A stretch of DNA of 7,465 nucleotides from an uncultured Collinsella sp. (GTDB lineage Bacteria > Actinomycetota > Coriobacteriia > Coriobacteriales > Coriobacteriaceae). Made by a program: the position numbers and the translations under genes. A model generated the notes under the pieces. The model was not told the origin of the DNA. It worked only from the letters and a program-made list of their open reading frames with translations, and searched no databases. Below are positions 1-5,241 of this stretch, in pieces (the stretch's first letter is position 1; every line of letters starts with the position of its first letter). The stretch lies in NCBI GenBank assembly GCA_900752015.1, contig CAADTZ010000051.1, positions 1 to 7,465 on the forward strand. The letters are read 5' to 3'.

Positions 1-498
1 CGTCTGTCCCGCCGTAAGCAAAACATTGCCCTGATCGGCATGCCGGGTTCGGGCAAGACCCGCGTGGGTGAGCAGATTGCCCTGCGCACGGGACGAGAGC
101 ACATCGACCTGGACCGCGCCCTCGAGGAGCGCCTCGGCATGCCCTGCGCCGACTATATCGTCGAACGCGGCGAGGCGACCTTCCGCGAGCAGGAGACGGC
201 GGCGCTGGCCGACATCTCCAAGCGCAGCGGCCTGGTACTCTCCACCGGCGGCGGCGTGGTCACGCGGGACGAGAACTATCCGCTGCTGCACCAGAACAGC
301 CAGATCGTGATGCTCAACCGCAAGCTCGACGAGCTCGCCCACAAAGGCCGCCCCATCACCGCGCGCGACGGCATCGACAAGCTGGCCAAGCAGCGTATGC
401 CGCGCTACCGCGCCTGGGCCGACTACATCATCGACTCACGCGACTGCGCCGCCAACACCGCCCATGCGCTCCTCGACACCCTCCCACCCGCTCTCTAA
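1..498 (+). CDS. aroK: Shikimate kinase domain, 5' end outside window
   Basis: Phosphorylates shikimate to shikimate 3-phosphate with ATP in the cytoplasm (chorismate pathway). The frame is open from base 1. The visible 165 residues carry the P-loop GMPGSGKT (residues 13-20), the DLD shikimate-binding motif (36-38), an arginine in EATFREQE, the STGGGVV glycine loop, a lid-region RPIT and the late R-x-P-x-Y motif (RMPRYRAWAD). These together are diagnostic of the family. The ATG at position 40 falls inside the P-loop and cannot be the start. Upstream of it no ATG, GTG or TTG is present, so the protein must begin before the window. Either only a few residues are missing, or the kinase is the C-terminal half of a larger protein such as an AroE-AroK fusion. 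It is followed by a hairpin and aroQ, the expected pathway neighbour. Confidence 0.93.
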   Translation, partial: RLSRRKQNIALIGMPGSGKTRVGEQIALRTGREHIDLDRALEERLGMPCADYIVERGEATFREQETAALADISKRSGLVLSTGGGVVTRDENYPLLHQNSQIVMLNRKLDELAHKGRPITARDGIDKLAKQRMPRYRAWADYIIDSRDCAANTAHALLDTLPPAL

Positions 499-500
499 CC

Positions 501-541
501 AAAACCACCACAAAGGGGACAGGCACCTTTGTGGTGGTTTT
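501..541 (+). terminator. Perfect hairpin with T-tract between aroK and aroQ
   Basis: Left arm AAAACCACCACAAAGG (501-516), a 9-base loop (517-525) and the exact complement at 526-541, running into a five-T tract. It begins two bases after the aroK stop and has the form of an intrinsic terminator. Only about 20 bases separate it from the aroQ start, with no room for a promoter. It may therefore be a leaky or attenuating terminator, or a dispersed repeat. The stretch GGGGACAGGCACC across the loop resembles a sequence I recall from dispersed bacterial repeats (not checked). Confidence 0.75.
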
Positions 542-562
542 TCAACCGCAAAGGAAGCAACC

Positions 563-1000
563 ATGAAAGCACTCGTCATTAACGGCCCCAACCTCAACAT
601 GCTCGGCATTCGCGAGCCAGGCATCTACGGCAGCGACAACTACGATCGCTTAGTGCAGATCTGCCAGGAGGCAGGTGCCGCGCAGGGCTTCGACGAGGTC
701 GAGGTCTTCCAGTCCAACCACGAGGGCAGCATCGTCGACAAGATCCAGGAGGCCTACGGCAAGGTCGACGGCATCGTCATCAACCCGGCTGCCTACACGC
801 ATACGAGCGTGGCGATCCTCGACGCCCTCAAGGCCGTTGCCATCCCTGCCGTCGAGGTGCACATCAGCGCCGTAGAGACGCGCGAAGACTTCCGCCAGGT
901 GAGCTATGCACGTCTAGCCTGCTTCGCCACCATCACCGGCGAGGGCCTGAAGGGCTACGCACATGCGCTAGAGCTGTTGAAAGAGCATCTGCTACACTAA
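563..1000 (+). CDS. aroQ: 3-dehydroquinate dehydratase, type II
   Basis: Cytoplasmic enzyme that dehydrates 3-dehydroquinate to 3-dehydroshikimate, third step of the shikimate pathway. The 145-residue length is normal for the type II (dodecameric) family. The N-terminus reads NGPNLNMLGIREPGIYG, with flexible-loop Arg17 and catalytic Tyr22. It is followed by QSNHEG (50-55), NPAAYTHTS (74-82, Asn74 and His80), EVHIS (His100, the catalytic acid) and REDFR (Arg111), so all expected active-site residues are present. The ATG at 563 is preferred because AAGGAAG (551-557) lies five bases upstream and the protein then starts exactly at the family N-terminus. A longer in-frame extension from 464 would run through the hairpin and overlap aroK, so it is rejected. 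It probably shares a transcript with aroK. Confidence 0.96.
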   Translation: MKALVINGPNLNMLGIREPGIYGSDNYDRLVQICQEAGAAQGFDEVEVFQSNHEGSIVDKIQEAYGKVDGIVINPAAYTHTSVAILDALKAVAIPAVEVHISAVETREDFRQVSYARLACFATITGEGLKGYAHALELLKEHLLH

Positions 1001-1005
1001 TCCCT

Positions 1006-1034
1006 GGGACAAAGACATCAGATATGTTTGTCCC
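1006..1034 (+). terminator. Inverted repeat after aroQ, possible terminator or operator
   Basis: GGGACAAA (1006-1013) and TTTGTCCC (1027-1034) are perfect 8-base inverted arms, and pairing can continue imperfectly inward (11 of 13 positions). It lies six bases after the aroQ stop and about 45 bases before glf. No U-tract follows, so termination is uncertain. It could instead be an operator or the 5' leader structure of glf. Confidence 0.45.
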
Positions 1035-1078
1035 TAAACTAAAGTAACTGTCCAATCGACATACAAAGGAGCATATCC

Positions 1079-2203
1079 ATGTCCCAGTACGATTACCTCG
1101 TCGTCGGTGCCGGCCTTTCGGGCGCCGTCTTCGCCAATGCCGCCAAGCGCGCCGGCAAGTCGGTCCTGGTCATCGACCGCCGCGACCACATCGCCGGCAA
1201 CGTCTACACCGAGGACGTCGAGGGCATCCAAGTCCACCGCTACGGCGCGCACATCTTCCACACCTCCATGAAGGACGTCTGGGGCTACGTCAACCGCTTC
1301 GCCGAGTTCAACAACTACGTCAACTCGCCGGTAGCCAACTTCCACGGCAACATGTACAACATGCCCTTCAACATGAACACCTTCGCCAAGATGTGGCCGG
1401 GCGTCGTCACGCCGGCAGATGCCAAGGCCAAGATTGCCGAGCAGGTGGCCGCCGAGAACATCGGAGAGCCGACAAACCTCGAGGAGCAGGCGCTGTCGCT
1501 CGTCGGCCGCGACATCTTCGAGACGCTCGTGAAGGGCTACACCGAGAAGCAGTGGGGCCGCGACTGCAAGGACCTGCCCGCGAGCATCATAAAGCGCCTC
1601 CCCTGCCGCTTCACCTACGATAACAACTACTTCAACGACCGCTACCAGGGCATCCCCATGGGCGGCTACACCAAGATGGTCGCCAACATGCTCGAGGGCG
1701 TCGAGGTGCGCTGCGGCGTGGAGTACAAGGAGCTGGCCGCCGCCGAGCCCGATATCGCCGCCAGGACGATCTACTGCGGCCCCATCGACTCGTTCTACGA
1801 CTTTAAGCTGGGCACACTCGAGTACCGCAGCCTGCGCTTCGAGACCGAGACACTCGACGAGCAGGACCACCAGGGCGTGGCCGTGGTCAACTACACCGAG
1901 CGCGAGGTCCCCTATACCCGCATCATCGAGCACAAGCACTTCGAGTTCGGCACGCAGGAGAAGACCGTCATCACGCGCGAGTACCCGGCGGATTGGAAGC
2001 CCGGCGACGAGCCCTACTACCCCATCAACGACGCCAAGAACGAGGCCCTCTACAAGCAGTACGAGGAGCTGGCGGCGCAGGAGGGCGACGTGGTCTTCGC
2101 CGGTCGCCTGGGCGGCTACAAGTACTACGACATGGACAAGGCCATCGCCGCCGCCTTCGAGCTCGTCCGCAACGAGCTGGGCGTGGAGCCGACAGAGGCG
2201 TAG
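1079..2203 (+). CDS. glf: UDP-galactopyranose mutase
   Basis: Flavoenzyme that interconverts UDP-galactopyranose and UDP-galactofuranose in the cytoplasm, providing the only donor for galactofuranose-containing glycans. The 374-residue length matches bacterial Glf. The FAD-binding Rossmann motif VVGAGLSGA sits at residues 8-16, with the adenosine-binding end of the fold near VIDRRDHIAGN (31-41) and the signature RYGAHIFHT at 54-62. The substrate region includes EKQWGRD (Trp159), Arg173, the RYQGIPMGGYTKM segment (188-200), Arg281 and a C-terminal FAD segment FAGRLGGYKYYDMDKA (340-355). Correspondence of Trp159, Arg173, Arg281 and Tyr349 to known catalytic positions is by recall of the family. 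A strong Shine-Dalgarno AAAGGAG (1065-1071) lies seven bases before the ATG. Base composition is clearly GC-rich, like aroK and aroQ and unlike the galactan genes that follow. Its nearest partner is the GlfT2-like gene at 5236-7077. Confidence 0.97.
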   Translation: MSQYDYLVVGAGLSGAVFANAAKRAGKSVLVIDRRDHIAGNVYTEDVEGIQVHRYGAHIFHTSMKDVWGYVNRFAEFNNYVNSPVANFHGNMYNMPFNMNTFAKMWPGVVTPADAKAKIAEQVAAENIGEPTNLEEQALSLVGRDIFETLVKGYTEKQWGRDCKDLPASIIKRLPCRFTYDNNYFNDRYQGIPMGGYTKMVANMLEGVEVRCGVEYKELAAAEPDIAARTIYCGPIDSFYDFKLGTLEYRSLRFETETLDEQDHQGVAVVNYTEREVPYTRIIEHKHFEFGTQEKTVITREYPADWKPGDEPYYPINDAKNEALYKQYEELAAQEGDVVFAGRLGGYKYYDMDKAIAAAFELVRNELGVEPTEA

Positions 2204-2245
2204 GGAGCTCAACGACTCGAGACCGACAACCAAATTCGCAAGAAG

Positions 2246-2284
2246 CAATAAGCCCGGTGCAGCGATGCTACACCGGGCTTATTG
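2246..2284 (+). terminator. glf terminator
   Basis: CAATAAGCCCGGTG (2246-2259) pairs perfectly with 2271-2284. The loop closes further with AGC/GCT around GAT after one mismatch. The stem ends in A/T pairs on both sides, so it could stop transcription in either direction: of glf on the plus strand, and of any read-through from the tRNA on the minus strand. Confidence 0.85.
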
Positions 2285-2321
2285 TTGAGGGAGCACTGCA
2301 CGCCCACATGCCCAAAAAGCA

Positions 2322-2346
2322 AAGACCCGGCATTATACCGGGTCTT
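2322..2346 (-). terminator. Terminator of tRNA-Arg (and possibly of wzm-wzt)
   Basis: AAGACCCGG (2322-2330) and CCGGGTCTT (2338-2346) form a 9-bp stem with a 7-base loop. Read on the minus strand it is followed by TTTGCTTTTT, a good U-tract, and it lies 11 bases after the tRNA CCA end. No other terminator is visible between the wzt stop and this point, so it may end the exporter transcript as well. Confidence 0.8.
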
Positions 2347-2357
2347 CAAAAACTCTC

Positions 2358-2434
2358 TGGTGCTCCATGGCGGATTCGAACCGTCGACCTTGGGATTAGA
2401 AGTCCCCTGCTCTATCCAACTGAGCTAATGGAGC
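2358..2434 (-). tRNA. tRNA-Arg (anticodon UCU)
   Basis: The minus strand folds as a 77-base tRNA with encoded CCA. The acceptor stem GCTCCAT/ATGGAGC is perfect, the D arm is GCTC/GAGC with loop AGTTGGATA, the anticodon loop is CTTCTAA (anticodon TCT) and the T loop is TTCGAAT. It reads AGA and AGG codons. Two non-pairs are visible: G-A at the top of the anticodon stem and A-C at the second pair of the T stem. The other arms are intact, so it is probably functional. It lies between glf and wzt, at the point where base composition changes. Confidence 0.95.
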
Positions 2435-2479
2435 ATAAAGCCGGGCGTCCAAGCGGTTACAAGTTCACACGGCCAATAA

Positions 2480-2485
2480 ATTATA
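2480..2485 (-). promoter_or_regulatory. Possible -10 element for the tRNA
   Basis: A perfect TATAAT is present on the minus strand just past the wzt stop, placing a start point about 40 bases before the tRNA. No convincing -35 hexamer is found at 16-18 bases, where the sequence is still wzt coding. The call rests on the -10 match and position only. Confidence 0.35.
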
Positions 2486-2487
2486 AC

Positions 2488-3255
2488 CTACTTGAACTGG
2501 TCGTGGTACGCCTTGCAGACCTCGTCCACGGGACCATCCATGCGCAGATCACCCTTCTCGATCCACACAGCACGCTGGCAAATACGCTCAACCTGCTCCA
2601 TGGAGTGAGAAACGAACAAGACCGTGACGTCGCCACTCTCAATAAAGTGCTGGATGCGGCGCTCGCATTTCTGCTGGAAAAAGACATCGCCAACAGAAAG
2701 CGTCTCATCGACGATGAGAATATCGGGCTCGGTAATCGTAGCGATAGCAAAGGCGATACGCGCGACCATACCCGACGAGAAGTTCTTCAAGGGCATGTCA
2801 ACGAAGTCTTTAAGCTCGGCGAACTCAATAATCTCGTCAAAACTAGCGTCGATAAACTCCTTGGTATAGCCAAGCAGCGCACCGTTCAGATAGATGTTCT
2901 CACGAGCCGTAAGCTCCGGGTCAAAGCCAGCACCAAGCTCAATCAGCGGCGCAATATTGCCGTGAACCTTAACCTCACCTTCGCTGGGCTCCAAAACGCC
3001 AGCGATGATCTTGAGCATCGTAGACTTGCCGGAACCGTTAGTACCAACAAGGCCAACGACCTCGCCACGATGCACATCAAATGAAATGTGCTTAAGCGCA
3101 CGGAATTCCTCAAAGAACAGCTCATGCTTTGCGAGCTTAATAAAATACTCTTTGAGGTTCGTAAGCGACTCGGACGCCATGTTAAAGATCATGGTGACGT
3201 CTTTGACCTCAACAGCAAGGGGCTGCTTGCTGTAATCAATAGCAGATTCAGTCAT
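2488..3255 (-). CDS. wzt: Polysaccharide ABC exporter, ATP-binding protein (Wzt/RfbB type)
   Basis: Cytoplasmic ATPase that powers export of a lipid-linked polysaccharide through the permease encoded just upstream. In 255 residues it has Walker A GTNGSGKST (71-79), the Q-loop region AGFDPELTARENIYLNG (109-125) typical of O-antigen and teichoic-acid exporters, the variant signature FSSGM (159-163), Walker B DILIVDE (178-184) and the switch His217 (FVSHS). It ends soon after the nucleotide-binding domain, so it lacks the C-terminal carbohydrate-binding domain of long Wzt proteins. The ATG at 3255 is chosen because AAGGAG lies eight bases before it; a GTG at 3264 abuts that site and is unlikely. 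The Shine-Dalgarno overlaps the permease stop codon and the gap is 12 bases, implying translational coupling. Mycobacterial galactan exporters and TagH belong to the same family. Confidence 0.94.
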   Translation of the reverse strand: MTESAIDYSKQPLAVEVKDVTMIFNMASESLTNLKEYFIKLAKHELFFEEFRALKHISFDVHRGEVVGLVGTNGSGKSTMLKIIAGVLEPSEGEVKVHGNIAPLIELGAGFDPELTARENIYLNGALLGYTKEFIDASFDEIIEFAELKDFVDMPLKNFSSGMVARIAFAIATITEPDILIVDETLSVGDVFFQQKCERRIQHFIESGDVTVLFVSHSMEQVERICQRAVWIEKGDLRMDGPVDEVCKAYHDQFK

Positions 3256-3267
3256 GAGCAGCACTCC

Positions 3268-4113
3268 TTAGATGTAGAGGATAAACTTGTGCTCGGTCTT
3301 GTGAAAGACGGCGTAACCAATAGCAAGAGCAAGAATAGCCCAAACAACACACAGCCCAAAGGTAAGCGCAGAAGGCACGGTATTAAACAGGAAGATATCA
3401 CGCATAAACTGGAGGTAGTTGTACATGGGATTCACAACCACAAGGACCTGGATCCAATGTGCCATTTGGCTAATGAAGTCGGTTGTCCAGAAAATCGGCG
3501 TCAGATACATCCAGGCCGTGATAACAACGGTCCACAGGTGCATAACATCGCGGAAAAAAACCGCCAGCGCAGACAGCATCATGCCCAAGCCCATGCAGAA
3601 ACACATGAGCAGGAGCAAGCAAACCGGCAGCAGAATTAAATGCCAGGTGGGAAGCACGTGGAACCAAAGCATAACCAAGGCGACGGCAACCAAAGAGAAG
3701 GCGAAGTTAACGAGCGAGAACAGCACCTTCTGCACCGGAAAGACCCAACGGTGCACCTTAACCTTCTTAAGCAGAGAGGAAGCCCAAATGATGGACATAA
3801 GCGCTTGGTTCGTCGACTCGGACATGACAGAGAACGTCACGTTACCGACGATCAAGTAAAGCGGATACATTTCGGGCGTAATAGAACCATTGCGACCTTG
3901 CGCGAAGATTGTCGAAAACACGATCGACATAACAATCATCATCAGCAGCGGGTTAAGCACGGACCATGCCACACCCAGAACACTGCGACGATATTTAATC
4001 TTAAAATCTTTGGTGACAAGCTGCTTAAGAATGAACTTGTCCTTTTCAAAATCATTTTTAGAGTGAGAGGCCGGTTTAGCCACCGCTTTCTGACTCTCTA
4101 CGTTGTCAGCCAC
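3268..4113 (-). CDS. wzm: Polysaccharide ABC exporter, permease (Wzm/ABC-2 type)
   Basis: Inner-membrane subunit forming the channel for an undecaprenyl- or decaprenyl-linked glycan. With the chosen start it has 281 residues: a polar N-terminus, an amphipathic stretch (FILKQLVTKDFKIKYRRSVLG, about 27-47) and about six membrane segments near 47-70, 84-99, 127-150, 156-185, 193-210 and 251-270. FFRDVMHLW (186-194) and the NPMYNYLQFMRD segment (228-239) are typical of ABC-2 polysaccharide permeases. I chose the GTG at 4113 (protein begins MADNVESQ) because AAGGAG stands seven bases upstream. An in-frame ATG at 4140 lies at or next to the predicted transcription start, and a GTG at 4182 lies upstream of the -10 element. 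Forms an operon with wzt. By family it could equally be a TagG- or RfbD-type protein. Confidence 0.92.
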   Translation of the reverse strand: MADNVESQKAVAKPASHSKNDFEKDKFILKQLVTKDFKIKYRRSVLGVAWSVLNPLLMMIVMSIVFSTIFAQGRNGSITPEMYPLYLIVGNVTFSVMSESTNQALMSIIWASSLLKKVKVHRWVFPVQKVLFSLVNFAFSLVAVALVMLWFHVLPTWHLILLPVCLLLLMCFCMGLGMMLSALAVFFRDVMHLWTVVITAWMYLTPIFWTTDFISQMAHWIQVLVVVNPMYNYLQFMRDIFLFNTVPSALTFGLCVVWAILALAIGYAVFHKTEHKFILYI

Positions 4114-4150
4114 GGACCATCTCCTTGTCTCGTAAAACATAACAGTGGAA

Positions 4151-4156
4151 AGTATA
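4151..4156 (-). promoter_or_regulatory. -10 element of the wzm-wzt promoter
   Basis: TATACT on the minus strand, about 38 bases before the chosen GTG start, gives a leader of roughly 30 bases containing the AAGGAG site. The context TATACTTTCCACTG closely matches that of the divergent promoter at 4236. No good -35 box is seen. Confidence 0.5.
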
Positions 4157-4235
4157 GCCCTCCCACGTTGACGATAACTCACCGCAACAAATCTGGAGAA
4201 CTAACCCATATCTAATCAAAGGGGCAGACGATAGG

Positions 4236-4241
4236 TATACT
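4236..4241 (+). promoter_or_regulatory. -10 element of the divergent glycosyltransferase promoter
   Basis: TATACT, 33 bases before the ATG at 4275, in the context TATACTTTCGACCCGTT. The -35 region is not recognisable. A very strong Shine-Dalgarno, AAAGGAGG (4261-4268), follows six bases before the start codon. Confidence 0.5.
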
Positions 4242-4274
4242 TTCGACCCGTTGATTCATTAAAGGAGGTTCTAC

Positions 4275-5204
4275 ATGGACTATTCGAATACCGCCGTCAT
4301 AATCCCCTGCTACAACGAAGCGCTGACGATTGGCAAAGTTGTCGACGATTTTCATCGAGAGTTACCCGGTGCAACCGTCTTTGTATATGACAACAACTCG
4401 TCTGATGGCACTTCGCAAATCGCCAAGCAGCACGGTGCCACGGTGCGCCACGAGCCCAGACAGGGCAAAGGCAACGTGTGCCGCCAAATGTTCCGTGATG
4501 TCGACGCCGAATGCTACTTAATGGTCGACGGCGACGATACATACCCTGCCGAAGCCGCCAGGTCACTCTGCAACCCTATCCTTAACGGCGAAGCGGATAT
4601 GACCGTTGGCGATCGCCTGTCAAACGGCACCTATGCCGAAGAGAATAAACGAGCCTTTCACGGCTTTGGCAACAACCTTGTTCGCGCCATGATTAAATGG
4701 ATATACGGTTACAGCTTTGACGACGTGATGACCGGCTATAGAGCCATGAGCAAACCCTTCGTCAAGACGTTCCCCGTCTTGAGTGAGGGCTTCCAGATCG
4801 AAACCGAGCTCTCCATCCATGCCGTCGATCACCGTTGGCGCATTCAAGACGTGCCCGTTGAATATCGAGATAGGCCCGCAGGCTCCGAGTCCAAGCTCAA
4901 CACAGTTAGCGACGGTATTAAAGTCATAGCAATGATCGGAACACTCTTTAAAGATTATCGTCCGCTTAAGTTCTTCAGTCTTATCGCGATCATCTTTGCC
5001 ATCATAGGGCTCGCTCTCGGTATACCAATCGTCGCAGAGTACTTCCAGACCGGATTAGCCCCTCGCTTCCCCACCGCAATGCTCGCCGTCTCGTTTATGT
5101 TCCTATGCGGACTAAGTCTGGCAACGGGACTTATCCTCGACTCGGTTGCGAAGGTTGAACGAAAGCAATGGGAGCTACAAGCCTATAAAACCTATTCAAA
5201 ATAA
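4275..5204 (+). CDS. Family 2 glycosyltransferase, polyprenyl-phosphate sugar synthase type
   Basis: Predicted to transfer a sugar from a nucleotide donor, most likely to polyprenyl phosphate at the inner face of the membrane. Of 309 residues, the first ~230 form a GT-A domain: VIIPCYNEALTIG (8-20), YDNNSSDGT (38-46), RQGKGN (62-67), the metal-binding DGDDTYP (85-91), MTGYRAMS (152-159) and EGFQIETELSIHA (171-183). This order is typical of the dolichol-phosphate mannose/glucose synthase group (DPM1, GtrB, ArnC relatives). Two membrane helices follow, about 231-256 and 266-288, then a short charged tail. The gene diverges from wzm across 161 bases and converges on the GlfT2-like gene. It probably supplies a lipid-linked sugar that modifies the exported glycan; donor sugar and acceptor are not deducible from sequence. 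Confidence 0.88.
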   Translation: MDYSNTAVIIPCYNEALTIGKVVDDFHRELPGATVFVYDNNSSDGTSQIAKQHGATVRHEPRQGKGNVCRQMFRDVDAECYLMVDGDDTYPAEAARSLCNPILNGEADMTVGDRLSNGTYAEENKRAFHGFGNNLVRAMIKWIYGYSFDDVMTGYRAMSKPFVKTFPVLSEGFQIETELSIHAVDHRWRIQDVPVEYRDRPAGSESKLNTVSDGIKVIAMIGTLFKDYRPLKFFSLIAIIFAIIGLALGIPIVAEYFQTGLAPRFPTAMLAVSFMFLCGLSLATGLILDSVAKVERKQWELQAYKTYSK

Positions 5205-5241
5205 GAAGAGGTCCGGACTTAATCCGGACCTCTTCTTATTT
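5199..5241. terminator. Shared bidirectional terminator containing both stop codons
   Basis: A perfect 19-bp stem: AAATAAGAAGAGGTCCGGA (5199-5217), a five-base loop (5218-5222), and the exact complement at 5223-5241. The plus-strand TAA (5202-5204) lies in the left arm and the minus-strand TAA (5236-5238) in the right arm. A/T-rich outer stem and T-rich flanks in both directions suit termination of both converging genes. Confidence 0.9.

Noticed and set aside
464..562. N-terminal extension of AroQ
   Set aside because: It would translate through the hairpin and overlap aroK; a good ribosome site and the family N-terminus place the start at 563.
1034..2248. 404-codon open frame antisense to glf
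   Set aside because: It is the complementary shadow of a GC-rich gene: low-complexity Val/Leu/Asp-rich translation, no ribosome site, and it mirrors a certain glf frame.
2246..2346. Two neighbouring hairpins with CCCGG stems as a CRISPR-like or tandem repeat
   Set aside because: Stems, loops and spacing differ; each is explained as a terminator for a separate transcript.
1993..3084. 363-codon plus-strand open frame through the glf end, tRNA and wzt
   Set aside because: It crosses two terminators and a tRNA and lies antisense to a clear ABC ATPase; its translation has no recognisable domain.
3640..4215. 191-codon plus-strand open frame opposite wzm
   Set aside because: Antisense to a well-supported membrane protein; the His/Asn/Arg-rich translation is typical of a shadow frame.
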